Shown here in pieces: positions 32,702 to 44,760 of a stretch of 64,000 nt of DNA. A program made the translations under genes and the position numbers. Under the pieces are notes generated by a model, which saw nothing but the letters and a program-made list of their open reading frames with translations, did no database searches and was not told the DNA's origin. The stretch comes from Bretschneidera sinensis (taxonomy: Eukaryota > Streptophyta > Magnoliopsida > Brassicales > Akaniaceae): contig CM043702.1 of NCBI GenBank assembly GCA_023935145.1, forward strand, positions 61,173,001-61,237,000, in the 5' to 3' direction. Position 1 is the stretch's first letter; the number at the start of each line of letters is the position of its first letter.

Positions 32702-33970
32702 TGTTGGATGATTATCTTCCTAAATAATTAAGTGAATAACCGTTCTAGTTTTACTTGTAAGTGCACAAGGTCTGTGGTAGCATAGTGTGCAAGTGCGAGA
32801 TCATTTCCACAGGGATTGGTGAATTTCTATTTAAAATTAGTTTCTTGAAGTTAAAAGAGAAATAACAGTTTGAGTGTGAGTAAATAATATTGAGATCATA
32901 GGGCTACAATATCCACCACTAATTATACCTTCCCACTAACTAAGGTTTCAATGCTCTAGCCTTATCATGAATATCTAATGGTTGCCAACCTAAGCGCTTG
33001 GTTCACACCTTAGGCTATTGATCTCCCTATACAATGAGTTAGGCATGGTGTATACTCTAACTCTTTTCTCTCTTAAGGGATTCAACATGGGTGTATACTG
33101 AGTTTTTCCTTAAGAGAGCATGAGGGCTGCGGAGATTGGCAACCACACGGGACCTAGGGCTTGGTCCGCACCCGGTTTCCCATGTTGATTAACCCAGGAA
33201 TCTGGTGTGGATATCCCTTCTTACTAATGTCGAACCCAGGACTTAGTCATCCATATTGATTCGACTAACATATCCATACCACATGCATACGTTAATCAGG
33301 CACATACATATGAGGAATTTAAATACAAATAGGTATTAATCACATTAAATATTCTAACAAGGCCATGGCAAAGATAATCAATGAATGAACATGTGGAAAA
33401 GCATAACTAGGGCTTCAATTGAGCCCTATAGGAGTTTAGTTACACATACTAAGTAAAGTAAACATGCTAAACATAATCAAAACAAATAGAAAACCAAAAA
33501 CCGAAGAAGCCTCGGGAGACAAGTCGTTAATTCCTCTCCTAAGCTCTCTACTTCGAATCTAGAACTAAGGTTTTATTTATGTGTTTTACAGGGCTATTTA
33601 TAGGGTCCATATGGTGTCCCGAAACCCTAAGTTCCTATTTGGAGTTGGAAGACTTTTTTCCAATTTTGATTTTGGCTCTGCCACCTTTAGAGTAATTGCT
33701 TTCGAGCGTTTGCGAGATGCGTTCGATCGCATGTGTGCGCTCGAGCCTTCTTCAAGTGCACTCGTGTGCTTGTGCGCTCGATCACAAGGGATGTGTGCTC
33801 GGCAAAACTTGGCTTTTGCTTCTAAAAGCTCCATTTTGTTATCTTTTTGCCTAAGTCTTGTGAAAAACACACAAAACATGAAAGTGAAGTATAATCTACT
33901 GAAATAGATAAGTAAAGAGTCTAACAAGTGTAAATTAGGGGGCTTAAATATGACTATTTAAGCACTTATC
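32702..33970 (-). repeat. D- LTR (3' LTR)
   Basis: 1269 bp; minus-strand start TGATAAGTGCTTAAATAG at 33970, end CATCCAACA at 32702. TATA-like site at 33594-33603. CGATCGAG/GCTCGAG motifs at about 33700-33785. Aligns with 20293-21444. Confidence 0.82.
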
Positions 33971-35416
33971 ACATCCCTAAACTTACATATTCCTAGTCCC
34001 TTAGCAATATAAAACTAAAGACTAAGTTAGAACAAAATTTTAAATATAAATCCATTTTCATGATATTCAAAATTTTGGGTTGTGCATAAAACGATGATAA
34101 CCGTTCATGAGTAAGCTTAAAATAAAAACACATTTTTGTATTGTAAAAGGATTTTCAAAAGCTCATGTTACTCACCTAAGGTTGGCCTAAGGCATCACAA
34201 GTTTGATTTGTGTATGATGAGTTAGCACAAATAAGATGGGGCTTCTATATAATTTTAGCGTATAGGGTTTCGATGCCCAAACTTTTATCGAATTCCTTAT
34301 AAAAGAGAACAAAAATGGCATAATACTTGCTTCTTTTTTCCTTTTCTTTTTATCATGCGATCTTTGCCATGTTGAGTTCCGTCGAGCTTTCTATTTGACC
34401 CTTGTAATGAGTTTTTAGTCAATGACTCCCAAACCAGATGGTTTTAGGGCATTAGGTGTAAAGACACCCCTAAGGACTTACTAATTCGAATAAAAAAGGC
34501 TACGAAACTAACAAGTTTTAATGCTTCTAAATGAAATTCCCACCTTTTGACGTGAACACTCAATGCTTACTGAGGCAAGAGGCCCAGTTACTTAGTGGAA
34601 ATTTGTTATTATGATCATTAAAGGCTTACTTCCCACCTTTTGACGTGAACACTCAATGCTTACTGTGGCAAGAGGCCCAGTTAGTCAGTGGAAAGTTTTT
34701 TTAATGATAATTTTAGAAGCTTTTTAATCATTTTTTTCATGATGAACATTTTTCTTTATTTTTCTTATGCCAAAGGGCTCTTTTCAACAAGTTATCCGAT
34801 TATAGTTAGATTATGGAAACATATACAAGAGAATTATATGTCATACCCCACACAATTGCGTGTTAAATGTGCTCGTGCAAATTTGGATTAAACTCGTGAA
34901 TTCTTAGGTGCCTTGAGGTAGGTAATCTAAACTTTGTAAAATTCCTATTACAAGACTATGTGTTCTAGATTTTAAGCGTACTAATGAAGTGTTGTCAAAT
35001 TTGTAATTCAACCAAAATTTTTGTTTTACCTATTAATCATGTATTTATCTTCCTAAAAAAATGGGACTTTAGTGTGTGCATGTGTTTCAAGTGCGTGTGT
35101 GATAGTATCTAGTATCTCCCACTACCCCCAAACTTAAAATGCAAATTGTCCCCAATGTGTGTGGCATGAAAAGATTTGACCTAGGAGATGGAGAACTAGG
35201 TTGCTTGCTTGCTTGTCTACACACCCAAACTTGAACTAGATGCATGCACTAAGTACCTGACAAAGGAAAACAAACGTTGTGCCGGAAAACAAAATGTGCA
35301 AACTTGACATGTAATTATAACTATAACTAAAAGAAAAGTACTAAAATGAAAAGGATATGTCTGGGGTGCCTCCCATAAGCGCTAAGTTTTACATCTTCAG
35401 CCAGATGGGGTATTTC
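33971..35416 (-). other. D-: 3' untranslated region
   Basis: No gene. Terminal polypurine tract (minus TAAGTTTAGGGATG) at 33971-33984, weakened by substitutions. Two-copy tandem repeat at about 34545-34700. Internal purine tract on the minus strand near 35125-35140 (AGTTTGGGGGTAGTG), preceded by CATTGGGGACAAT near 35150. Collinear with D+ 18850-20292. Confidence 0.65.
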
Positions 35417-36544
35417 TCACTGCTGATCGTCTATGGGTGCAGTCGAAGAGGTACTGGGTGCAGGAGGTAGGCGGTCAAGGATGGCCTGCAACATCGTCTC
35501 CTATCGTGTGAATTGTACCTCTAAAGCATCGATTCGTTGATAGATGAGACAGGCTACCTCACGATCCTCCCGGCGAATGTAGGACAGCTCACAACGAAAG
35601 AAAGATAGCTCATCTAAGAGATGTTGATACTCTATGGATCCGTTGATGGATCCCACGGAAGGGCTCACTGGTGGATGCTCGACCTCCATCGGATCATCTG
35701 CAATAGGCTCGACGGCTGGTGTCTGTGCCCGGGGTCCTTGGGGCATGTACGACTAGCTGAGGCTCCACTGTGCTCTCCCAAAGAAAAGATGGTCACTAAC
35801 CAGGCCATCTATAGAGGATCCTCTAATCCCCTTCTTCTTGAAGATATGACTGAGCAAAAAGGGGAAAGGAAGACCCTAAGCATTAGCTGTGGTCGTCTGC
35901 CGGTTATGCACCCCATCTAAGAACTTGTGTATCTGACTCCATATAACTGCTGGGATGGAGTACCAGTGACCTTGGTGAAAGGCGTAGAGAGCCTGTAAAA
36001 ATTGATCCCACCTATGTGTCTTGTGCCCCAAAGGGCACACATTACCCTGCAGGACTGAATCGACGAACCATAGACGGGGAGGCAACCTCGACCAGCTCCC
36101 CGCATTGTTGTGGCGGTCAGCATACTGCTCCGCACACATGTCCTCAATAATGTATGGGAGAGGGAATGAGTCGGGTTGCTCCTCTATGTGGTTGTTCTCT
36201 GGTGAGGACTCATCCCAGCAGTGTAGAGAGCCGGCTATGTCAGTGGTGATCAAGTCTATGAACCTGCCCTGGACCGAGGAAGATAAAATCTTTGGCCTGG
36301 TGCAGTCGTAGGTCAGGTTCTCATAGAAACTGACAACAAATCGTGTGTATGCCATCGAACAGACCGGCTTGAATAGCCGCTTGAGACCCCGGTGCTTGAA
36401 TTCTTGGACCGCCCATCTTGTGGAGTCCAAAGTCTTGAAGTCCTCTTCTACGTTAAATGTTGTCTCAAACAGTATTTCACGTTGTTCGAAACTGGGCCGG
36501 GATGAATGATGGCGATTGTTAGAGGCACGGGATGTGGAAGCCAT
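35417..36544 (-). pseudogene. D-: envelope-position ORF, 375 codons with two stops
   Basis: ATG at 36544 (MASTSRASNNRHHSS), TGA at 35417-35419. In-frame stops are at 35876-35878 (TAA) and 35501-35503 (TAG); there is no frameshift. It is similar in length and place to the B/C ORF but hardly alike in sequence: a domain with FKHRGLKRLFKPV, then RFVVSFYENLTYDCTRP, IPAVIWSQIHKFLDG, then a Pro-rich C-terminal part and a helical segment (DELSFFRCELSYIRRED). I assign it to the envelope-position class of Athila-like elements by layout. Its function is unknown. Plus-strand ORFs over it (35621-35920, 36021-36311) are shadows. Confidence 0.68.
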
Positions 36545-37264
36545 GTTTCAGAATTTGGATCTGTGTTACTGTCAAAATTGCGCTTGATCGTAGATATTGT
36601 GCGCTCGATCATAGATATTGGGCGCTCAAGCGCTCTCGCTTAGGCAATTTAGCAAACAGTTGTTGTGGACCAAATATACGCAGCTTGTGTATAGTATCCA
36701 AAAACGGCCCCCACCTCCTGTAAACATGAAAAATTCCATCAACACACAAAATAGCATATAAGAGGAGAAAAATATTGTAAAGAAACTGGTGTGTGCTCGT
36801 GATATTTGGAAAACAATTCAAAATGCCTACCATGTGGATTTGAGGTGGTTGTGAACAAGGAAGGGGATGGGTTTTAACATAAGTAAACGGGATGGAGGAG
36901 GTTTGTGATGGTGTGAGCAGTGATTTTTAGAGTGGTATTGAGGGTCGTGGTGAGTTGGTAATGCTTCTTAGGAGTTGAAGAAGGCATGAGTGCGAACGAG
37001 GAGAAAGTAGCTTGCGATTGAGCGTAATGGAGAAAATGGGCAAGATAAATGTTTTAAAAACCATCACGTGGCTGCTCTGCCCTGAGTGCGCTCGAGCGTA
37101 GTGTGCTTGATCGTACTGATGCGCAGGTGCGAGGGGTAATGCACTTGTGCTCAATGTGGAGCGAGGTGGCGCGCGAGTGCATGTGGTGTGCGCTCGAGCA
37201 CAAGGAAGAAATTTGCTAATAGTAAAAGAGTTAAAAATAAAAAAATGAATTAAAATAACAGTAG
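36545..37264 (-). other. D-: leader before envelope-position ORF
   Basis: No convincing ORF. On either strand it repeats GCGCTCGATCG/GCTCGAGCG words (about 36575-36650 and 37015-37200), the same motif family as in the D and A LTRs. The part next to the ORF is a 5'-UTR-like stretch. Confidence 0.55.
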
Positions 37265-37696
37265 GAACGATACAGTCGTACCAGCTTGTAGTGGCCTCAG
37301 TACCACTAACCTCGATAGAGGCACTTGAGCCCTTTGTTATGCAAGTGGAATTTGCTCAAGTGCTCTCTATGGTAGCTTTTAAGGCTACATCCTTTGAAGG
37401 AGGCACTTAGGGCCCCCATCCGGTGGTTCGAGTTCCATTGATAGCTGCTTTGTCTCCCATTTTGGTACTTGGTCAATGAAATAAGGAGACATGGTATTAG
37501 TAAGTGCATGATTTTTATCTTGAGGATTATACTTACTTGAATGCTTAAGTGTGTTCTTGATGGTGTGCACAGCCCCTTTGATATCTTTAATCACATTATC
37601 ATCTTCTGGCCTAACGTCCAATCTTATGCCAGCTTGGTTGGGAATGGTCTCCTATGGAACTGTGTAATGGGCCTTAGCAATTTTCTCATCAATACC
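37265..37696 (-). other. Unrecognised segment with a 78-codon ORF at 37385-37621
   Basis: I cannot place this segment. The minus-strand ORF begins MDVRPEDDNVIKDIKGAV and includes SPYFIDQVPKWETKQLS; the frame is open upstream of its ATG and continues after a stop. It lies between the D- leader and the M1 integrase remnant. It could be the end of D family pol, a remnant of another element, or captured sequence. It does not look like any integrase C-terminus seen elsewhere in the window. Low confidence that it was coding. Confidence 0.35.
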
Positions 37697-37769
37697 TTGT
37701 AGAGATCTTATATAACACCCCATATTTTCTCATCAAAGCTTCAAAAGAACGGTTGCAAAAATGTGTACC
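37697..37769 (-). pseudogene. M1: integrase remnant between D- and M2
   Basis: On the minus strand it encodes [18 protein letters not shown], the core segment following ISDRGT, which is found on the other side of M2 at 48044-48060. 37765-37769 (GTACC) is the left target copy of M2. The catalytic Glu and the C-terminal half are missing beyond about 37697. Confidence 0.85.
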
Positions 37770-39046
37770 TGATTACGCCCAAAGTATAACGTGGTAGTTG
37801 TAGCACAGCTTTGAGGTGTTGATTCCATAGGGAAAAGCGATCTATGAAGGAAAACTGCAAACCTTAACACAAACGATAACAATCAAGTGAGAAAATATGA
37901 ATTTTGATAATGAAGTAATTGTGATAAAATAAATTGAGAATTATAATAGAGAAACAACAAGGTTCCGGGAATCCTCCCTAGGTTCATTGACTTATTCCAA
38001 TCTTGATTCAGTTGCTTTTATCTCGATTGCAAGTTTCACATCCCAAACAGGCAATCGGCAAATATTCAATCTAAGCATATATAAACCCTAATGTAATTGA
38101 TATGAATTACTCTTACTTTTGATTTAAGCATACATGACCTATTCTATAAGTTTATCAAGAAACGACAATATATCTTATCAACAATATCGTAGTAATGGAC
38201 AAACCTAAAAGATAAATTTACCGGACTCAATTACATCTAACAATCTTGACATAAGAAGAGCATGACTAGACTTATATCAAAGATAAAGATATAATCACCG
38301 GATTAAGGGAAAATCTTCTAATTAGATTAAAGAGTAACCCATAACAATGTTTGACAATAAATACCAATTACAACTAAACCAATAAAGGAAAATAAAGAAC
38401 AACTACACCTAGGGAATCATCTCTTCGCCTTACTTGGAGATTAGTTCTCCATGGAACTCATGGTTGAACACTTTGTTGGAGGAGAATGAGGCTGCTTCTC
38501 TGAGTTTTTCAGACTTAATGAATGTTTAATTACAAACCCTAAGTGGTCTATTTATAATGTACAAGGTCCAAGGGTGTTTTCGACCTTAAAAAGTCTTAAT
38601 TAGGTCATATCTCGGAGAAGTGGACTGGGTGGGTGCCGTGGCTCTCCCTTCCTTGTGCCGTGGCTTCCACTGTTTCTTTATTTTCTTGCCTTGCTGGAGG
38701 CCACGGCTTTCACTGAGGCTTCTTCCTTGTTCTTTTGCTCAGTTCTGGAGGTTGAGGCTTGTATATCTTTACGCCGCAACGCACGCACTCAAGACTTGTT
38801 TTTTCTTCATTTGTCCTTCCACAACTATGATTTCACTCTGGTATGCCTCAAGTCTTTGTGCTTCAAGCAATGATAACTTTTCCTCATCTTTTGAGCATAA
38901 AGTACCTGAAAATGCACCGAAATAGATCAATGATCCAAGAATGATACTTTAGAGTTGTTAACGTATAAAAGTGCAATTAAAACCTAGATCAACCCTAAAA
39001 TGCTAACAATTAAGTACTGTTAAGGTGCATTTTATGACTCTCATCA
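37770..39046 (-). repeat. M2 3' LTR
   Basis: 1277 bp, TGATTACGCCC on the plus strand at the outer end, minus-strand TGATGAGAGTCATAAAATG at 39046. TATA-like plus-strand CTATTTATAATG near 38550. Collinear with the 5' LTR, with scattered substitutions and one deletion of about 30 bp in the GC-rich part. Confidence 0.92.
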
Positions 39047-39657
39047 CAACCCCTAACTAGCTTATTGCTAGTCCCTTAGCAATTCAAGCGAAAACAAGAG
39101 ATGAATTTTATGGTAGGAATCAAAACATGGTAAAGCAATGTTAGTGTTAAACTAGGAGCAATTCACTTTTTGTCTAAGAAATCGTACATAACACACAGCA
39201 TATAGAATTATTAAATATCACCCAATTCCAAAAGTAATCCAAACATCAATTTTAAAATCGTTATCGACTCTTAACATCCATCTTACCACAATTCATTAAT
39301 CCGAGCATCCGAATGATTTTATGCATAACATTCATGAATACAAGTATTGGCCTCTAAAAATATAATAAATTGCGTGACATCAATCACAAATCAAGCTCCA
39401 TAGGCTTACTTTTCAAATCACTCTCCACTATTGTGGAAAAATCACACTACATCGGATCAATAGGTTTTCAATAAGCTTGTAACGTTAGGCTAAGGTAAAG
39501 GTTAAGAAAGAACGAGAAGGATTAAACAAGTAAAAGCACTCAGTCTCTTAGAACACCCAACTCTTTCAACCATTTTTTGTGCATTTCTAATCTCCACTTT
39601 TTCTTTTCTTTTCTTCTTTCTTTGCCATAATTCACTTCTTTTTCTGTTTTCTTCTTT

Positions 39658-39693
<36 letters not shown>

Positions 39694-40540
39694 TGGCAAG
39701 TAATCATTCACTTCTTTTTTCATTTTTCATTTTCTTTTCTTTTCCACAATCCCCAAGTTATCTCCTTTAATGTACTTGGGTTATGGTAGTAATATTTTTT
39801 CATATTTCCATCCTTATTCCTCTTAAGTGCTTCTCCACAATTATGTATAACTAAGTTCTTTTAAAAGAAATGTAAGGATAAAATATTTTTAGGCTCATAA
39901 AGGTAAGTAAATGAGTTACTGAAAGAAACAAGGTTCAAATTATTCAAAAAGAAAAAGGCTCAAATGGGTGACTAGTGATAAATATAGCAATGGTAAGTTT
40001 GAAGGGTTCAAACGGTCCAAAAATAGCCTATATCATATCCTAAGTAGTGTGCATTCTAGGAATTCGCCTTAAGTGATAATCAAGTAAATTCTAGAGCTTG
40101 TCGAGACCACAAAATTACTCACAAAAATAATCACACATAAAACTTCTCTAAATGTTTTAGACTAGTCATACAATCTTACCGCAAACTAGAGTCTCAAACC
40201 AAATCAAGATTGATACTTAAATTATTCTCAAACCGAGGCAAGAGTTAACTTCTTCTAAATGCTATATGCTATCTCAATTAAGTTTATATCATTGACATGT
40301 GAATTACATCCAAGGCTAGCACAAACCATGCTTAAATCAAACAAACAAAAGGAAAGTAGCACCAAGCAGTTCAATGAAAAACAGAAATACGTTTCCTCCA
40401 CCCCCGACTTAAAAATTGCATTGTCCTCAATGTAAAAGAAAGAATAAAGGAAACTCCCTTTGTAGCCACAAGTGCACAGCAGCTGAAAATTGTGCACCAT
40501 TATTTGAACTGCATGCCATTCTTCTTGCTGAAATTACAAT
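39047..40540 (-). other. M2: 3' untranslated region
   Basis: No gene. Terminal polypurine tract at 39047-39058. A run of 34 T lies at 39659-39692 (A-run on the element strand). Conserved hairpin at 39744-39786. Internal polypurine tract at 40391-40410, hairpin 40418-40433, and two further hairpins up to about 40497. Ends at the join 40540/40541. Confidence 0.7.
39659..39692. repeat. Poly-T run, 34 bases
   Basis: Uninterrupted T run within the A/G-rich (element strand) portion of the M2 3' untranslated region. The other copies have shorter mixed A/G tracts here, so it is a slippage expansion. Confidence 0.9.
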
Positions 40541-41193
40541 TTGATGCCCAAAGTTGGAGAGAAGTAAGACTACCCACCAATTTGAAATCTTCTTGAAAGA
40601 CCCAAAATCTTCTTAGAACCAAGCTATGTGAAGAAATTTTCAACAAAATCTACAATATTAATGCAAAATCCTACAAGAAATGATGTTAGAACAAGAAATT
40701 TTTAGCAAAAGTGAGTGGATAAGTGAGAGTTTGGAGAGAGGATGAGAGAGAGGGAGGTGTGCTGCTATAATCTCAAATTTAGAAATGAAGAAGAAAGGCA
40801 GAATTTAGGGTTTAAAAGGGCCAGGTCTCGGGTGGCAGAACAGGTCAAGCCACGGCTTAGTTGAGGGCACGCTGTGGCTTGGGCTGAGGTACAGAAATGG
40901 GCTTTCTGTGTGCTGCAGCGCGCACAGTGCTGGGCCTAGGCGCTGCTGGTGTGCTGCTAGGCTGCTGTTGTGCGTGCACACTATGCGCTACAGCACGCGC
41001 GTGACCCAATCTAGTTCTAATATGAAAAACTCGTTTGGTCACTAAAAAAAAACATATAAAATAAAGTTAGTAAGAATAACCTTAAAATAAAAAGTAGATT
41101 AAATGAAACTAAAAGCTAAAAATTAAACTGAAGATAGACTTAATTAAAAATAAAACAAACAAAACAAAAGTAAAAACATACCTTTTGTGGGTG
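40541..41193 (-). other. M2: leader after integrase
   Basis: Matches the B leader (7725-8340) on the minus strand: donor-like AAAAG/GTATGT just after the pol stop, GC-rich block at about 40815-41010 (CAGCAC/GCGC words), then the pyrimidine-rich part ending CTCCAACTTTGGGCATCAA at 40541. Everything from the GTAAGA donor on is missing. The 61-codon ORF at 40857-41042 reads the GC block and is not accepted. Confidence 0.65.
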
Positions 41194-42576
41194 GTCAAGG
41201 TGAATAGATCGGATCCATAAGTGGAATGTCTTCCACTTTCGGATCTTGTCTATCGATTAAGATCTTAAGTCACTGACCATTTACTTTAAAAGTCCGACCA
41301 TCCCTAGTATCCTCAATCTCTACCGTTCCATTTTCAAAAAAAAATTTCACTATAAAATGACCGGTCCACCTCGACAGAAGTTTTTCGGGATGCTTATGGA
41401 GTCTAGAATTGTATAAGAATACCTGATCATTAGGTTTAAATGTTTTCCTCAAAATATTTTTATCATGGAATACTTTCATCTTAGTCTTATAGATTCTAGA
41501 GTTCTCATAAGCATCATTTCGTAACTCCTCTAACTCGGTCAACTGATATTTTCTAATTTTACCCACTTCTCCTATGTCAAAATTAAAAGACTTGATGGCC
41601 CAATAAACTCGATGCTCAAGCTCGACAGGTAAGTGACAAGGCTTTCCAAAGACAAGCTGATAAGGTTACATACCTAAGGGAGTTTTAAAGGCTATACGGT
41701 AAGCTCAAAGCGCATCAACTAGTCTTAAAGACCAATCCTTGCTATCCAGGTTAACTGTTTTTTCTAAAATTTGTTCAATTTCCCTATTAGCAAGCTCTAC
41801 TTGTCCACTAGTCTGAGGATGGTAGGTAGTACAAATTTTATGTAACACCCCATATTTTCTCATCAAAGCTTCAAAAGAACGGTTGCAAAAATGTGTACCT
41901 CGATAACTAATTATAGCACGTGGTGTACCAAATCGAGATAACACATTTTCTTTCAGAAATTTAATTACCGTTCTATTATCATTGTTTCGGCAAGCTGCTG
42001 CCTCTACCCATTTCGACACATAATCTATTGCCACAATGAAATATTGATATCCGAAGGAAGGAGGAAATGGTCCCATAAAATCGATGCCCCAATAATCAAA
42101 GATTTCAATAACTAAAATAGGGTTTAAGGGCATCATATTTCGACAAGACACATCTCCTAACTTTTGACACTTTCACATGAGCGACAATAGGTGTTTGCAT
42201 TTTTAAACAAGGTAGGCCAATAAAATCCACACTGTAAAATTTTTGCAGTGATTTTTTTCTTTGAAAAGTGGCCTCCACAAGCTTGGGAATGACAAAATTC
42301 CAAGATGTTAGCAATCTCTTCATTAGTGATGCAACACTTTAAGATTTGGTCAGGGCAATACTTTAAAGGATAGGGGTCATCCCAATAAAAATTACATACC
42401 TCATATAAGAATTTTCTCTTGTCTTGAGTGCTCCAATCCATTGGTATCTCACCTGTAGCCAAATAATTCACGATGTGAGTAAACCATGGTAGAGAAGTAA
42501 CGGAGAGTAAATACTCATCGGGAAAGTCATCCTTGATTGGCATGTCGTCGCAAGTGTCCGCAAAAGTGAGCCTCAA
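41194..42576 (-). pseudogene. M2: RNase H end and integrase, frameshifted and with lost catalytic Asp
   Basis: 42576 down to 42157 carries the linker (IPMDWSTQDKRKFLYEVCNF) and zinc region ([15 protein letters not shown]). A one-base loss in the AAAGTGTC run shifts the frame after the first Cys of the pair. The core (42151 down to 41705) has IDFMGPF, but the second site reads ISYRGTHF where relatives have ISDRGTHF, so a catalytic Asp is Tyr. The Glu ([10 protein letters not shown]) is kept. A further break near 41640-41700 precedes the C-terminal part (LLSRWTGHFIV, FKVNGQ). The stop is at 41194-41196. Confidence 0.87.
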
Positions 42577-43198
42577 TAGATGGTTAGCTACTACATCCTC
42601 TACTCCTTTCTTGTCTTTGATGGTGATGTCAAATTCTTGTAGGAGTAAGATTCATCGTATTAGTCTTGCCTTCGCATCCTTCTTTGTAAGAAGGTACTTG
42701 AGGGCTGCATGATCTGTAAAAATAAGGATAGGAGAACCAATTAAATAGGCACAAAATTTATCCAAAGCAAATACTACAGCTAGCAATTCTTTTTTAGTGG
42801 TGGAGTAATTCATTTGAGCACTATTTAAAGTTTTACTAGCATAGTAAATGACAAAAGGTTTCCCCTCCCTTCACTGTCCAAGAACAGCACCTACAGCATA
42901 GTCACTAGCATCACACATGATTTCAAAGGGTAAAGTCCAATCAGGTGACTGCATTATAGATGCTGAAGTAAGCTTCACAATCAACATTTTAAAGGCCTCT
43001 TGACAAGCTTGAGTCCACTCAAAGGGGGTATCTTTAACTAGGAGGGCATATAGTGGTCTAGATATGTTCAAAAATTTTTGTATGAACCTCCTATAAAAAC
43101 CAGCATTACCAAGGAAAGATCTCACATCCTTTATTGTCTTAGGGGTAGGTAATTTAGAGATTAATTCGATCTTAGATTGATCAACCTCTATCCTCTAA
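42577..43198 (-). pseudogene. M2: RNase H
   Basis: Minus-strand translation gives RSFLGNAGFYRRFIQKF, PLYALLVKDTPFEWTQ, CDASDYAVGAVLGQ then TGA near 42872, then REGKPFVIYYASKTL, KKELLAVVFALDKF and FTDHAALKYLL, all in one frame. Catalytic residues are present, but the TGA after LGQ stops the protein inside the domain. The same stop is in A and M1. A second stop follows near 42655. Confidence 0.83.
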
Positions 43199-43214
43199 GA
43201 AGAGACAATATACC

Positions 43215-44216
43215 TTAAGACAATACCGGATGGTACCATGAAATGACATTTTTCCAATTTAAGACCAACTCTTTCTCCTCACAGTGATTTAACACTCTTT
43301 CTAAATTCATTAAACATGCATCAAATGAAGATCCAAAAACATTTAGGTCATCTATAAAAACCTCCATGCAATTTTCAACCATGTCACTAAAAATACTCAT
43401 CATGCAGCGTTGAAAAGTGGCAGGGGCATTACACAATCCAAATGGCATTCTATGAAAAGCATAAGTGCTAAAAGGACAAATGAAAGTGGTTTTATCCTGA
43501 TCTTCTAATGCAATTTCAATTTGATAATAACCAGAATAACCATCTAGAAAACTGTAAAAGGGATGACCATCTACATGCTCAAGAATTTGATTAATAAAAA
43601 AGAGTGGGAAGTGGTCTTTCCGAGTGGCAGCATTTAATTTTTTATAATCAATGCACATATGCCACCCGGTCACAAGTTTGGTAGAGACTAACTCTCCTAG
43701 GTCATTCTTTACCACAGTGACTCCGGACTTTTTAGGAACGACTTTTGTAGGACTTACCCATTTACTATCAGCTATGGGATATATGATTCCCGCATCTAAC
43801 AGTTTTAGCCCTTCATTTTTCACTACTTCTTTCATAGAAGGGTTAAGCCTACATTGAGGGTCTCTACGAGGACTAGTTCCTTCATCCAAATTTATTTTAT
43901 GCGAATAAATTAGGGGACTAATACCTTTTAAATCAGCCATGCTCCATCCTAAGGCTGATTTATGTCCATTTAGAGTTTGAATTAATTTCTTACCTTGGGT
44001 CTCAGATAATTCAGATGAGATAATAACAGGAAAAGTATCACCTAGACCGAGAAAGACATGCTTTAAACCCTTAGGTAGTGGCTTCAATTTGACTTTAGAT
44101 GCTTCCACACTTGAGGGGACTTGTTTTTCACTTCTTTGGGGCAGCTCCTCAAACTTCGATTGCCATGCTCGAGTGCCATAATCCTGGGATTTATCAAAAA
44201 ATAGCACAAATATCAA
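43215..44216 (-). pseudogene. M2: reverse transcriptase
   Basis: Contains KPLPKGLKHVFLG, HKSALGWSMADLKGISPL, CIDYKKLNAATRKDHFPL, FLDGYSGYYQIEI, MPFGLCNAPATFQRCM and FIDDLNVF (catalytic Asp pair; relatives read FMDDL). The upstream join to protease is shifted by one T near 44205. The frame is lost again near 43260 (WKNVISW), before the thumb. The catalytic centre is complete. Confidence 0.87.
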
Positions 44217-44760
44217 TTATATCAATTTTATCATCATATAAATCAATCTCTGAATTAACAAGAAAATTTTCAAGAGGATCATAATCATGAGCTATGGAAA
44301 CTCCCTTATTGATGAGTGACTCGATCATGTATAGCTAGTGGTTTTCGTCCTCATCTTCGAGCTGTTTTGCAACATTAAAAAAGTTTACTTCTAAGGTCAT
44401 GTTTCTAAAGGATAGCTTTATGAGTCCATTCCTACAATTAATAAGAGCATTTGTAGTAGCAAGGAAAGATCTACCCAAAATCAAAGGAATTTTAGAATTA
44501 GTGTCAATGGCAGAAGTAGTATCAAGGATTAGGAAATCAATAGGATAGTAAAATTTATCAATCTGAATCAAAACATCCTCTACCACACCCTGGGGTACTT
44601 TGACTGAACGGTCAGCCAATTGTAATACCACAGTGGTTGGTTTGATCTCTCCTAAACCCAGCTGTAAATAAATTGAAAATGGCATCAGATTTACACTAGC
44701 TCCTAAATCTAGTAATGCTTATCCAACCTCATGATTTCCAATGCTACACGCAATGGTTGG
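44217..44760 (-). pseudogene. M2: retropepsin-like protease
   Basis: Active-site DLGASVNLMP on the minus strand near 44700, preceded by TAA at 44719-44721 where relatives read Gln. Then VLQLADRSVKVPQGVVEDVL, YPIDFLILDTTSAID and ILGRSFLATTNALINC. TAG at 44335-44337 ends the frame before LYMIESL. Two C-to-T type stops, otherwise collinear with A. Confidence 0.85.

Larger units (their letters stand above)
32702..37696 (-). mobile_element. Family D gypsy element D-, 5'-truncated
   Basis: Contains one LTR (32702-33970), 3' untranslated region, envelope-position ORF and leader on the minus strand. There is no second LTR, gag, protease, RT or integrase. At about 37696 the sequence changes directly to integrase of M1. 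The simplest account is insertion into the M1 leader followed by a deletion that removed the 5' part of D- together with the M1 integrase end. Strand and order match D+. Confidence 0.75.

Noticed and set aside
35621..36311. Plus-strand ORFs opposite the D- ORF
   Set aside because: Shadows of the longer minus-strand frame, which has collinear layout with family D.
39659..39692. T-run as a transcription terminator
   Set aside because: Plant Pol II does not terminate at T-runs, no Pol III gene is nearby, and the run is a copy-specific expansion.
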